The notes below the pieces were generated by a model. That model made no database searches, was not told the DNA's origin, and saw nothing but the letters and a program-made list of their open reading frames with translations. The position numbers and the translations under genes were made by a program. Of a stretch of DNA of 64,000 nucleotides, positions 10,411 to 21,893 are shown one piece after another (positions within the stretch are counted from its first letter, which is position 1; the number at the start of each line of letters is the position of its first letter). The DNA is taken from the NCBI GenBank assembly GCA_017311315.1, contig CM029612.1:18979125-19043124 (forward strand), read 5' to 3'. Source of the stretch: Dendrocalamus latiflorus. Lineage: Eukaryota; Streptophyta; Magnoliopsida; Poales; Poaceae.

Positions 10411-12647
10411 ATGGTTTCCTTGAAGCTGCAGAAGCGGCTCGCAGCGAGCGTGCTCAAGTGCGGCAAGGGCAAGGTCTGGCTCGACCCCAATGAGGTCAAC
10501 GAGATCTCCATGGCCAACTCCCGTGAGAACCCCCTCTCACTTGCCCCCTACCTCCTATCTATGCGTCGTATCTCGGAGTTCCATGTGGTGCGCGCGCACT
10601 TCCTTTAGATCTGACTCTCTTGTGCTATTACGATATTTATGTTCTAAACCTGTTCCTATGTTGATTCTAGGGAGAATTTTTTTGTTAGGTTAGCGCGAGT
10701 AGTTTTGATATCTGCTGCGTGTGATACTATGGTATACGGTGATTTTTTTAGGGTTTTTTAAAGGGTTGGTATACGGTGATTTAGTAGCAGTGGTCTGTGT
10801 AGCTTGGGGTTGGAGCTTGTTTGGTTCAATTTTCTAGGTTGATTAGATTGTTGTGATGGTTGTTTGTTCTCTTGGAAACAATTAAGAAATGGCACTCGAG
10901 AAGTGAGTTGTTAACACCTTGTAAGGACTCGATTAGTTTCGTACCTTGGCTGTGTTTACGGTGTGTAACACTAGATTGATCCTAGTTGGTAGGGCCTGGT
11001 GTGCCGCATGTGATTGAGGTTGTTACTGTGCGTGAAAATTTCCGTTAAGGACGGCATAACCTTAGTGTTGTGCTGAGGATGTGTGTCATGCCGTTTAATG
11101 CTGTTTTAATACATGGTTTACCTGTTAAGAGTAGTGATACCGATGGATTTGTGGTTACTTGCTGTATCGTATTGTAGGAGTTGGTGGTCACCTATCTCAA
11201 GTTTAGAAGCTATGATTCGTGCCCGAATGATTATCCGGAACCTCAATGGAACTGAATTTATTGAAGGCCATATTCACGTGTTTTACATATATAATTTTGA
11301 GCACAATGATGTCTTTTACTCTCACACCACCATTTGTAGAGCCATAGATCAGTATTGGCTATTCATTTTCTGTATTGAACTGCCTTGGCGTATTGTGAGT
11401 TTTGCTATCTTCAATTGAAGATGTTTGCGAGGTTGTTTCCTACAAGGTAGGGTAAAACATGGATTTGCGTTGATAAATGAACTATTTGTTTCAAAACTAG
11501 TTTAACTGTTGTAGGTACTAACTTCATTTCCTGAAAATTTCTTGCTGGGAATAACATGTTCAGAAAAATGACAAGAATATGCTTACTCCTTGGGATATTT
11601 TTATATTATTGTGCTGATTTTGTTCTTGTTCTTTTTTTTGGACATGCCTAAAACACTAGGAGAGTTACATAATGATTTTCTTCTTTGAGCTTGCAGGTCA
11701 GAACATCCGGAAGTTGGTCAAGGATGGGTTCATCATCAAGAAGCCCCAGAAGATCCACTCAAGGTCCCGTGCACGCAGAGCCCATGAGGCCAAGCAGAAG
11801 GGGCGTCACTCAGGATATGGTATGTCGAATAAAGTCAGTGCAAGTCTGTGAGCATGTATATTTACCTTAATATGTTCTTTTTCAGGTAAGCGTAGGGGTA
11901 CCAGGGAGGCTAGGCTGCCCACCAAGATCCTGTGGATGAGGAGGATGCGTGTGCTCAGGCGATTGTTGCGCAAGTACCGCGAGGCCAAGAAGATTGACAA
12001 GCATATGTACCATGACATGTACATGAAGGTCAAGGGTAACATGTTCAAGAACAAGCGTGTGCTTATGGAAAGCATCCACAAGTCTAAGGCTGAGAAGGCG
12101 AGAGAGAAGACGCTTTCTGATCAGTTTGAGGCTAAGCGTGCCAAGAGCAAGGCAAGCCGTGAAAGGAAGATTGCCCGGAGGGAGGAGAGGTTGGCTCAGG
12201 TGAGATATGTTCCGTGGTTTCAAAGTTAGTTTCTTGTTGGGATGGAACTGATGCGTGAGTCCTATTTAGCACTTGCCTCACAATTAGACATGAAACTTGA
12301 TTTAAAAGTTATTGGGTTGTAAAAATGGGTTGATATATTAACTAAGCAGTCTGTTGATGCTCATATATGATTTGGTCAATGGCTGGGGTGTTATTGAATG
12401 GTAATGGTATAATGCTAGCTTGCTAAGTTAGGTTTTGTCATGAGTTTGTTCATATGGTTTAATCTTCTAGTCATTATGCAAACAGGGCCCAAGGGAACCA
12501 ATAGCACCACCACCACCAGCAGCTCCCGCCCAAACTGCAGCGTAAGCAATGCAAAACCTTTCTTTTACAATCATAGGTCGTCTTCGATTTGGCTGATGTT
12601 ATGCTACTTCCCAATGTTACAGGGCACCAAAGAAGGTAAAGAAGTGA
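10411..12647 (+). CDS. RPL19: 60S ribosomal protein eL19 (L19)
   Basis: Five exons (10411-10522, 11697-11819, 11886-12199, 12486-12541, 12623-12647) join in phase at GT-AG introns to give 209 residues, the usual eL19 length. The product opens MVSLKLQKRLAASVLKCGKG, carries the conserved ISMANSRQNIRKLVKDG segment over the first junction and KGRHSGYGKRRGTREARLP over the second. It ends with a long basic helix (ARREERLAQ) and an Ala/Pro tail, as in plant L19 proteins. eL19 binds 25S rRNA in the large cytosolic ribosomal subunit and helps form an intersubunit bridge. The first intron (1.17 kb) is long, common where the 5' region boosts expression. Site II promoter elements fit growth-linked control. 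All key segments are intact. Confidence 0.96.
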
Positions 12648-14315
12648 AATCTGACGAAGTGTTTTGTTTGCTTAGTGAAAGCAGTGAAGTGTTAGCTGAA
12701 TTTTGAAGTATGAACCGTTTTGTTCAGTACTCAGTATCTTTACCCCAGATACCCTGGATATTATGTTTCATGCTGCTGGATGTAGTAGTAGATGCTTATG
12801 CAAAGTTTCTTTTTTTTAAAAAAAAAGGTGATATCTACTATTCTGAAGTAGTTTTCTCTTACCTGCAATTCCTTCGTAGTCATTTTGCGACGAGGCGCTA
12901 TTCTGTGCGTTTGCTTTTGTTTTGCATAGACCTGGGAAATGCCATTCCACGTCCATTTGGTCGTAAATTGGATCAAATTTTTTGATTTGGTCAGAGACGA
13001 TGTGCGACTCGATTACTTGAAAGCCTGGAATTGACGGAGAGATGCCGTGTTAGGCGGTAAGTAACCGAGTGACTGATCGATTGAAATTCGATTATCGATG
13101 TGTAGTTTTGGTATACTCTGGGTGCTATTGTGTCAATGTTATCCTGAATTCCTGATACGAAATTCCTATTACAAGGTATACTCTGGGATCCTTAGCCCCA
13201 TCTAGGAATTTCGGAAGTGTCTCTTGTTGCTGTTCATTGTCTCTCCCAGATATCGCTATCTGCGTGCCGGTCTTGTGCGAGAGTGGATTAACACTGTATT
13301 TTGTCACCTCGAAGGACAAAATGTCCTTTTCTCGCTTCAACTATTTTTCGGGTGTCATCATCAACTATTAGATACGCTTCAGTAGCTTGCAGGCGGCATG
13401 CACGGGCTATTGTCTATGGTCTACAGATCATGGATGGATGAAGTAGATCGCCAAATTGGCATCATGTAGGTTACAACCGAGGCTGTTTTTTTAGAGCGCT
13501 TCCTAATTGGCGTAAGGCGGACCACACTAAACTACATCAATTGTTATCGTATGAGCTGCAATGTTTGTTTGGAAAACAAATTTGGGAATGGTTAGGCTTC
13601 CGTTTACATTGTGTAGCAAATACACAAGGTCATAGTATTGCTTTCCTTTGTCTTCCTCGAGAATTCACGGGTAACAATCTCCCAGCGCCAAAATATTGTG
13701 GTTGGTTTTTTAAAACGGATGCAAGGAATGGAGTTTAATACATCAACTATTCACCTGTCCCACGCGCACACCCCAAAAAGAACCAAAACACCGCCAACGC
13801 ACGACACCCTCAAATATTGCCGTTCATACTACACGCATACAACTATGCTCCCATCATAAAATTAAATGTTCCCAAACGTAAATTGGATTTCCAAAATTTT
13901 CAAAGTTCGTAACCTACTGAAGTTTTTTTGTCGAACAAAACAAAGTTTGGATCTCACCACTGTCTTCAGCTCCCATGCTAATTAAATTTCACAAGCTCCC
14001 ATGTTTATTTAGGCCTCAGAATCTAAATCCACGAATAAAGAGAATTCAAAATGTAAGGAGTATATTCCTATGAGAAAATTTAACTGAAATCAAACCTCCA
14101 CCTCTTCAAAAACAAAAACATTAAAGAAGAGCCTTTTTTTTTCCAATTGTGATGGTGATGTTCCTGGTTCATGCTCCTTTCTACTACCGGCAGTGAATAT
14201 CTGCCATAACAATGTTGTCAAACTTGTGCCAAACCAGTCAATAAGCATCTCATTCCGGCTGCGTCTGGCATCTAACGTCCTACTCGTATCAACCGGGAGA
14301 ATCCAACAAGAAGCA
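12648..14315. other. L19 3' flank and intergenic, no gene seen
   Basis: AT-rich DNA containing the L19 3' UTR and the upstream region of the RING gene. Short open frames here have no family features. No transposon ends were recognised. Confidence 0.55.
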
Positions 14316-14882
14316 ATGGCCAGGCGATGCCTCACGTCGAACTCCGGGCCGCCCCCGACGACGGCCAGCACCGGCGCGGCTCCTCCGGCGTCGTATTTGC
14401 GGTGGGACCTCCACGGGCCGGCCGTGAAGGTCGCCATCGCCGGCAACGTCGTCGTCGCGGTGCTCTTCTTCGTCGCCATCGTCTGGCGCCTTTTCTTCTC
14501 GACGAAAGATCAAGATGGCGCCGTCGCTCCCGAGGGGGCCGACGGCAGCGGGGTGGCGGGGGACGCGTCCTCCTCCCGCGCGAGCTCGCCGTGCGCGTCA
14601 CCTCGGGCGACCGGGCTGAGGAAAGATGACCTCATGGCGCTGCCGGTGTACGTTCACGCCGCGTCGGCGGAGGAGGGCGGCGGCAAGGTGGAGTGCGCAG
14701 TGTGCTTAAGCGAGCTCAGGGACGGCGACACCGGCCGGCTCCTGCCGAGGTGCGGGCACCGGTTCCACTCTGAGTGCGTCGACAGGTGGTTCCAATCGCA
14801 CGCCACCTGCCCGTTCTGCCGCGCCGTCGTGGCGGACGGCGGCTCCGGCGAGGCCGACCCTAAGGTGCAGGCGGCAGTGTGA
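14316..14882 (+). CDS. ATL-type RING-H2 E3 ubiquitin ligase, single exon
   Basis: An intronless frame of 188 residues from the ATG at 14316; an upstream in-frame ATG at 14193 adds residues without family features. One hydrophobic segment near residues 36-60 (VAIAGNVVVAVLFFVAIVW) is a membrane anchor. A GLRKDDLMALPVYVH motif (the ATL GLD-like box) follows. Then comes a RING-H2 domain: CAVCLSEL, GDTGRLLPRCGHRFHSECVD and WFQSHATCPFCR, with the C3H2C3 ligands and the Trp three residues after the sixth ligand all present. ATL proteins are membrane-bound E3 ligases, often in defence or sugar/nitrogen signalling; the substrate here is unknown. The short length fits small grass ATLs. A decayed relative lies at 32944. 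Confidence 0.9.
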   Translation: MARRCLTSNSGPPPTTASTGAAPPASYLRWDLHGPAVKVAIAGNVVVAVLFFVAIVWRLFFSTKDQDGAVAPEGADGSGVAGDASSSRASSPCASPRATGLRKDDLMALPVYVHAASAEEGGGKVECAVCLSELRDGDTGRLLPRCGHRFHSECVDRWFQSHATCPFCRAVVADGGSGEADPKVQAAV

Positions 14883-14975
14883 GCTGTGGGATAAGCAGAA
14901 GTGTTTTCCCCCCCTAGTAACCAGTATTCTGTGAGTTGTTTCTGCATGTGTGTTGTATTATACTATCTGGGATGT

Positions 14976-15253
14976 GGGGAAATTGCATACATACCCCATA
15001 GTTAGTAGGCACTTGTAGATTTGCCACATACTTGAGTGGCCTTGTAATTTTACCCCATATTTGACATGCTCCCTTATTATTTTACCCCATTGCCCATTTA
15101 GCTGCTATTTTAATTTCGTTTTTTATTTTTTGGGGCAATGGGGCAAAATAATAAGGGGGCATGTCAAGTATAGGGCAAAATTACAAGGCCACTCAAGCGT
15201 GGGGCAAATCTACAAGTGTCTACTAACTATAGGGTACATGTGCAATTTTCCCC
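14976..15253. mobile_element. fold-back MITE, 278 bp
   Basis: The two halves are near-complementary: GGGGAAATTGCATAC... on the left pairs with ...GTGCAATTTTCCCC on the right, including TTGTAGATTTGCC against GGCAAATCTACAA and AAGGCCACTCAAG against its mate. The flanks TGGGATGT and TGGATGTA are similar but not identical, so the target duplication is unproven. It lies about 90 bp after the RING stop codon, possibly in its 3' UTR. Confidence 0.8.
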
Positions 15254-16028
15254 TGGATGTAGCCCCCCTCTCTCCTCAATCTGATGCAAATTTTGTACAG
15301 TTTGTGAAACAACCCAAAATTTTGAATATATAAATACTGTTATGGATTATTCAGCCTAGTGCCAACAGATTTCAAAACAAAGCGAAGTATGAGGATTCTT
15401 AATGGGCAGCCACTAGATGGATAGGGCCTCTTTCCTCACCTGAATATTGAGGTTCTAGTTTGGATATGAAGGTGTGGTGCCGGTGTGCACATAGTATATG
15501 AATGATAGTTTTGTAAGGATTAAACCCTTGTGCCAAGTAAATAACACAGGACTCACTCAACCACAAGGTTGACTTATCAATCTGGTCTATTACACTTCTT
15601 GATTCGATCGAACATCTATAGGGTGATAGTTATCCTAGTTTCGTCTGAATAGCGCACGAGAAAGGGGCGAGATAGAAGTTGGAACTGTTGTGCCACTTGC
15701 CAATCTTCACAAGGTTGAATGGCCCTGAGCCTATTTGGTAGAGGTTAGAATGAAAAGAGCAGTGAAATGACCTTGCTATCTCAGTTCAGTTGTACGCTAT
15801 CATATTGCGTGTCTATAGCTTAACATTGTGTGTCAGATATATCTTGTGGGTAAAGTTAGGCAACTCTGCAGAGTATAATAAATGGTATTCGAATACGCTG
15901 TTCTCCCGGTCAAAGGAGCTGAGTTTTAAGGGGATTCCAGTAACAAGACATAAGTAGAATTTAGAGAGTTTTAATATAAAAATTTTGAATGATAAAGACC
16001 CTGATGCGGCCCAAGTACCGTTGCTAAT
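15254..16028. other. intergenic, decayed retroelement flank
   Basis: No coding frame of note. It leads into the dead Copia pol fragment and may be part of the same old insertion. Confidence 0.4.
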
Positions 16029-16900
16029 TTGGTTTGTGACCCTAAGTCCCAATATGAAAATATATCTTGTTTGGGTGTTGCTTTTAGTGAAGAAAAGAAA
16101 CACCATGTCATAGCTGAGAGGGAGGAGAGGGAGGCTGGTTGTGGGAGAAATAAGGAGGAAACCCTAGTTCGTGAGGGTGCATGGGAGCAGCAGCACTTGA
16201 AGCTTCCATGGGGTTCTTGTACTGGCGCCAACAACCACATGACAAGCAACTGGTCAATGCTCACATCACTCGACGAGATGGTGAAGGGCACAATGAAGTT
16301 TGGAGACAACTCGGTGGTGGAGATTTGTAGCAAAGGTGCTGTGATGTTTCAGTGCAAGAACCAGGAGCACCGGGTGCTCACCAAGGTGTACTTCATACTA
16401 TGGCTCCGAAGCAACAATGTTAGCCTCAGATAGCTTGACAAGTGAGGCTGCAATATCATCATCGAGGGAGGAGAACTGTGCATCTTTGATCAAGAACAAC
16501 TTCTGCTAGCGTGGGTGCTGTGGTCCAAGAAAAAGCTATACACGTTGGCTCTGAACCTGATTGCACCGTGCGTCTGCTAGCAAAGACGGACAAAGTGGTG
16601 TGGCACCGGCATGCGCGCTATGGCCACCTGCATTTTCACGTGCTTCACAATCTTACCACCAAGAGAATGGTGGATAGCGTGCCATGATCGATCGCGTAGA
16701 GCAATTCTATGATGGTTGCGTTCTTGGCAAGTAGCACCGGGCTTTGTTCCCTTAGGCCTCGCCTTACCTTGCCGAGCGCGGACTAGAGCTGGTGCACGGT
16801 GACCCCTACGGCCCCATCACACCTGCCGCACCGAGCAGTAATTAGTATTTTCTACCGATTGTGGATTATCACAACAGGTATATGGAATTTTTTAATAATC
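16029..16900 (+). pseudogene. Ty1/Copia pol fragment (protease end to integrase start)
   Basis: The 16029-16433 frame carries the Copia signature NHMTSNWSMLTSLDE (usual GASNHMTG region), KFGDNSVVEI and KNQEHRVLTKVYF. Further pieces in broken frames continue as GCNIIIEGGELCIFDQ, a gag-pre-integrase zinc region (HARYGHLHFH) and the integrase opening (GPITPAAP). Several stops and frame changes make it non-functional. The fragment fades shortly before the left LTR at 16926. Confidence 0.75.
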
Positions 16901-16925
16901 TATTTTTTAATTACAGAAATATACC

Positions 16926-17171
16926 TGTTGTAGGGGTGGCCCCCACCTAAGCCCAGCAGGCCTGTTAAGGGAGTGCAAGGCCCAGAATGGGGCATGTATA
17001 GTGACATAAGTACCTCTGAGGGGAGGACTCATGTATAAGGATATAATTGTAAAGGCACCCCCATGTGGATGTAATATAAGACATAGGCCATGAGGGAAGG
17101 GGCATAAGCCATTCATTCTACTCAACTCTCCACTACTACACACTCTCTCTGTTTGGTCTGTAACCACAACA
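16926..17171 (+). repeat. 5' LTR, 246 bp
   Basis: Begins TGTTGTAGGGGTGGCCCC and ends TCTGTAACCACAACA. It is nearly identical to 28667-28913 and preceded by the duplicated ATACC. Confidence 0.95.
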
Positions 17172-17172
17172 G

Positions 17173-17190
17173 TTGGCGCCGTCCGTGGGG
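17173..17190 (+). other. primer-binding site
   Basis: TTGGCGCCGTCCGTGGGG begins one base after the 5' LTR, the usual place for tRNA priming. The matching tRNA was not assigned. Confidence 0.65.
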
Positions 17191-17222
17191 AGGACAAGAG
17201 CAAGCCTCAAGTCTGAAGGAGG

Positions 17223-18939
17223 ATGGCACCAAAGAAAGCTTCACCGTCGGCGGCGAAGAAGAAGAAAGCGGGAGCGGTGAAGTCTCGCGTCAACACAAGG
17301 GCTTCGGCTTTAGCAGCCGCAGGTACGAGCAGTGGTGCAGGTGCGACCGAGGATCCCGCCATCGACGCGATGACCAACCCCACCGTCGACGCGACGACCC
17401 ACCCCGCCATCGACGAGACGACCAACCCCGCCGTCGACACGACGACCCACCTCGCCGTCGACGCGACGACCAACCCCGCCATCGACGAGACGACCAACCC
17501 CGCCACCGACACAACCACCGACCCCACCAGCACTGCCCCGACGACCAACCCCGGCGGTGGCAACGCAGGCGCACCCGTTTTTCCACTCGGCGCAGAAGTG
17601 GTGAATGACCCCAGCAGCCTGGGCGCACAGGCCGTGGTCACCACCATGCCGGTAGCACCGCCAAGCGCACCGACGGCCCCGGCCACGCCTGCGGTGGAGA
17701 CTGCCCTGCTGGTGGCCCTCAGCGCGTTTCAGCGGGAACTAACAGACCTCCGCGGAGCCGTCCGGGACATGCAGGAGGCTCGGAGCCAACACACCCCTCC
17801 GGCGGTGGCATCCGAACCCGCCCCGGAGAGGGCGGATAGTCGCGACGCCCCTACGTCTAGCCGCGCCCCACTACGGCGCGTAGACCCGGAGTCCCCGCTT
17901 TCGGCGGGCCTACAGCAGGCGCCATGGCCTGAAGATTTCAAGTTCCCGAGCGTCATCGAGGCCTACAAAGGCGACTCCGACCCGCGAGAGTTCGTGCGCG
18001 TGTATGAGACCGCCATCGAAGCCGCCGGCGGAGACGACACCACGAAGGCAAAAGGGCTCCCCCTCGCGTTACAAGGGGTGGCGCTGTCCTGGTTCTTCAC
18101 CATCGAACCACAGTCCATCTACGTGTGGGAACAGGTCCGCAACCGACTCTACAACAACTTTCAGGGGAACTACATCGAGCGCGTCGATGCGGACCAGCTC
18201 TTCGCAGTCAAGCAAAAACCCGAGGAAAGGCTCCGGGACTACTTCAAGCGCTTCGCGAAAGTGCGCTGCAGTCAAGGATGTCAACGAAACAACGGTCATC
18301 AACGCAGCAATACAAGGCCTCCGACCGGGGCCAATGGCCGAGTACAACGCGCGCAAGCCCATTAAGACGGTCGGGAAACTCTTTGACAAGATGGAAGAGT
18401 ACGCCAGAGCGGAGGAGGACGCGCGGAGGCGACACGGTGATGACTCCGACTCTAACAAGGCCGAAGGCTCGGTCAAGAGCGAAGACTCGCCAAAACAGGG
18501 CACTTCGAAAGGTAAGCGCAAGCAAGAGCAACCGAAGGGCGCCTCCGAACGCAAGGACCCCCAACACAATGACCAGCAAGGCGACAGGTCCAAGCGCGAC
18601 CAACGCAAGTCCAGGAAACCTCGGTACGTTTTCGACATTGAGGGCGGCTCCGAAGACAACGCCTCCGCGGGTCGCGGAGGCAGAGGGCGCCGAGGCCGAG
18701 GACGCGGACGTGGCCGGGGTCGAGACGACCGGACCCGCGAAGAGTACGGCGACCAGCACCACGGGCAGTGGTGCGAAATCCACGGCCGGGGCAACCACGA
18801 CACGCGTGCTTGTGCCACCATCGCAGCGTTACGGCAGAGCGTTGCCAGGGACAAAAACCCGGATGCACGCGCGCCCGTTGTGGCTCACGTCCAACACCCC
18901 CAGGACCAAGGAGCACAGCCCCAGGAAGACTTCCTGTGA
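17223..18939 (+). pseudogene. gag polyprotein, frameshifted
   Basis: The start at 17223 (MAPKKASPSAAKKKKAG) has a basic N-terminus, then seven degenerate copies of an 8-residue Thr/Asn/Pro/Asp repeat (TTNPAVDT type, about 17365-17530). A retrotransposon gag domain follows (EAYKGDSDPREFVRVYETAI, GVALSWFFTI, NNFQGNYIERV). Near 18268 the frame breaks: relative to the expected KVRCAVKDVNETTV reading, two bases appear missing. Coding continues one frame over through a Lys/Arg/Gly-rich segment with a CEIHGRGNHDTRAC zinc-knuckle-like motif to a TGA at 18937. It cannot make a full Gag in its present form. Confidence 0.85.
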
Positions 18940-19647
18940 ATCCAGGCACATGTACAACAACCTCGGGAAGGCCTCCTACAGTTGCAAGCCCCGGAGGGAG
19001 CCCAGCGCAGGATCATCAACGTCATCTCCGGAGGCTCCTCGCTGGAGTTCGCCTCGGCAAGACAACGGAAGGCTTACGCGCGGAGGATGCACCACGTCGC
19101 GGCATACCTGGCGCAGGCGCCGCCAGAATGGGCGCAACATGAAGTCACATTCACGCCCGCTGACGCCGAGGGCGTGGAGTTCCCCCACCAAGACCCTTTG
19201 GTCGTCTGGGTCCTCGTAGCCGGATGCGACGTCAGGCGCGTCCTAGTCGATGGAGGAAGCTCCACAAACATCCTGTTCGCTGCGGCCTTCGACCAAATGG
19301 GGATCCCTCGGAGCCGATTGGGCCCTTCAGGCATCCCACTGCAAGGATTTGGAGGGCAGCCTTTGCGCGCCTTAGGCCAGATATGCCTCCAAGTCTCCTT
19401 CGGCCAAAACGACAACGTCAGGAGCGAGGACGCCATCTTCGACGTGGTCGACATCGTATACCCCTACAACGCCATAATAGGGCGGCCGCTCCTAAACACC
19501 CTCGGGGCAGTCCCGCATCACGGCTTCCTGTGCATGAAGCTTCCCGGGCCGCGGGCCATCATCATCATTCATGGCGACCAGGACATGGCTCGGCGCATAG
19601 AGCTTGGCGCCAGAGGTCCATGCCACACGGCTCGCCAAGGCACCTAA
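18940..19647 (+). pseudogene. retroviral-type aspartic protease, separated from gag by a stop
   Basis: In frame with the second half of gag after the TGA. It contains VLVDGGSSTNILF (active-site D-G-G-S in place of the usual DTGA/DSGA), GFGGQPLRALG, IVYPYNAIIGRPLLN (the ILGR-type flap/end motif) and GAVPHHGFLCMKLPGP. DGGSS is the normal form in grass gypsy proteases. The reading stops at 19647 without entering reverse transcriptase; repeats follow directly. Confidence 0.8.
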
Positions 19648-19865
19648 GCTGGGAGGGCGGATGCGGAGCCCTCGGGCACCCCCCGAGAGCGTCCCGCGGT
19701 CCTCGCACACAAGGTTGCCCCACCAGCAGCGGCTCGTCAGCGATCGCCCCGCCCTCATAGTGGTTAGTGGTTGGTATTCCTCCCCCTTCTTTTGTAATGG
19801 CTCACCCGCGCAAACAGGAATTTAATAAAGTTCACCGTTTGCACAAATTTCTGTTCTTTGAAACA

Positions 19866-20150
19866 AAGACACGCGTTCGCACACGCACTCTCCGTCAAAG
19901 ATATAGGCATGAGTATAAACAAAGACACGCGTTCGCGCGCGCACTCTCCGTCAAAGATACGAGCATGAGTATAAACAAAGACACGCGTTCACGCGCGCAC
20001 TCTCCGTCAAAGATACGGGCATGAGTATAAACAAAGACACGCGTTCGCGCGCGCACTCTCCGTCAACGATACGGGCAAGAATATAAATAAAGACACGCGT
20101 TCGCGCGCGCACTCTTCGTCAAAGATACGGGCATGAGTATAAACAAAGAT
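19866..20150. repeat. 56-bp tandem repeat, five copies
   Basis: The unit contains ACACGCGTTCGCGCGCGCAC, TCTCCGTCAAAGATACGGGC and ATGAGTATAAACAAAG. It lies inside the LTR element after the protease. Confidence 0.9.
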
Positions 20151-20690
20151 GAGCGGGGGGACGCCTCCGCACGCACTCTACAGAGTATAAATAAGACGTA
20201 GCGTCGAGGTTCGCCTCCGCACGCACTCTCCGGAGTATAAAGAAGACGCGGATGCTATCCCTGCGCACTCTACAGAGTATAAACAAGACGCGAACACCGC
20301 GCACGCACGGGCGTCGCCCCAGTGCGTACTCTTCGGAGTATAAATAGGATGTGGACGCCGATCCCACGCACTCTACGGAGTATAAACAAGACGCGAACAC
20401 CGCGCACGCGCGGGCGTCGCCCCAGTGCGTACTCTTCGGAGTATAAATAGGACGTGGATGCCGATCCCACGCACTCTACGGAGTATAAACAAGACGCGAA
20501 CACCGCGCACGCACGAGCGTCGCCCCAGTGCGTACTCTTCGGAGTATAAATATGACATGGATGCCGATCCCACGCACTCCCTGGAGTATAAAGAAGGCGC
20601 GGACGCTGTCTCCGCGCACTCTTCGGAGTATCAACAAGGCGTGGGCATTGGCCCCCACGTACTTCAGAGCACAGCTTACCCCGGTTAATT
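20151..20690. repeat. about 105-bp compound repeat with GAGTATAAA motifs
   Basis: Units alternate CACTCTACGGAGTATAAACA and TACTCTTCGGAGTATAAATA, with three near-identical long units between about 20278 and 20600. They are related by the CACTC/GAGTATAAA motif to the preceding 56-bp array. No coding support. Confidence 0.85.
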
Positions 20691-20912
20691 CCACGGCAGG
20701 CAACGTGCACCACGGGGGCCCACTCCCACACGCCGCCCGCAAAGTACCAAGGCGACGTGTTAAGAGGCTGGGTCCCTCGCGGGCACACCCACGAGTGAGA
20801 AGCACCAGAGGCTGGTTCCCGCGCGAGCACACCCGCGAGCGAGAAGCACCAGAGGCTGGTTTTCGCGCGAGCACACCCGCGAGCGAGAAGCACCAGAGGC
20901 TGCCCCGCTGCC

Positions 20913-21375
20913 ATCGCTTCGAAGGGTAGGGGACGGAGCGCTCGCGCGTCTACTTCGACTATGTGCCAGCCCCGCTGCCACCGCTTCGAAGGGTAGGGGA
21001 TGGAGCGCTTGCGCGTCTACTTCGACGTCTACCTCGACTAGGTGCCAGCTCCGCTGCCATCGCTTCGAAGGGTAGGGGACGGAGCGCTCGCGCGTCTACT
21101 TCGACTAGGCGCCAGCCCCGCTGCCACCGCTTCGAAGGGTAGAGGACAGAGCGCTTGCGCGTCTACTTCGACATCTACTTCGACTAGGCGCCAGCTCCGC
21201 TGCCATCGCTTCGAAGGGTAGGGGACGGAGCGCTTGCGCGTCTACTTCGATGTCTACTTCGAATAGGCGCCAGCCCCGCTGCCACGGCTTCGAAGGGTAG
21301 GGGACGGAGCACTTGCGCATCTACTTCGACGTCTACTTCGACTAGGCGCCAGCTCCGCCGCCGCTTAGAGGGGAT
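20913..21375. repeat. 67-82-bp tandem repeat, left array
   Basis: About six units with CGCTTCGAAGGGTAGGGGAC, GGAGCGCTCGCGCGTCTACT and TCGACTAGGCGCCAGC. Some units carry an extra CTACTTCGACGT segment. The same family, same orientation, recurs at 26915-27385. Confidence 0.9.
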
Positions 21376-21893
21376 ATCGGGCTGAGCGTGTGCGGTCATC
21401 GCCACTACGTGTATACCCCGATCACACTGCCCCCGCAGGGCGCAACTCATCGCATACGGGCGCACGTAGAAACCCTCCGAGCTTACCATGGGACAATGTA
21501 GCCGGAGGGCTGCGATGCACTTTGCAAGATCTGGTCAAGACTGTTCTTTGTATTCGCTAAGGACGCTTACAAAGGCGCACAGACACCCCCAGCGCACCAG
21601 GCTGCTACTCGGCAGGCTCATCCTTAACACGCGCCCGTACCGTCTGTACCGACGTCCCACTCGAAGACGCCCGACTCGCCCAGAAATCCAATACTTCCTC
21701 GGCTCTTTGCCAGCGCCGAAGACGCCGTCGGGTCGCAAGGTCGGAGATCAGCAGCCGGCCGCGGCTGGGTAGCTGCTCGGGACAAGGGGGCAGGAATTAG
21801 AACAGCGGAAAACAACTCCGTATTTTTGCGAACACAAAACAAAGACAACCCGAGCTTCGGTTACAACGCACACCAACACGCGACAACCTCCTA

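Noticed and set aside
14965..15262. Target duplication of the fold-back MITE
   Set aside because: TGGGATGT and TGGATGTA differ by an indel; not strong enough to assign a superfamily.
18069..18949. Minus-strand frames over 150 codons opposite gag
   Set aside because: Shadows of the GC-rich gag codons; no splice structure or domain, unlike the gene at 21894-26217.
17223..19647. Complete gag-pol of an autonomous gypsy element
   Set aside because: Gag has a frame break and a stop, and no RT, RNase H or integrase motifs follow the protease up to the 3' LTR.
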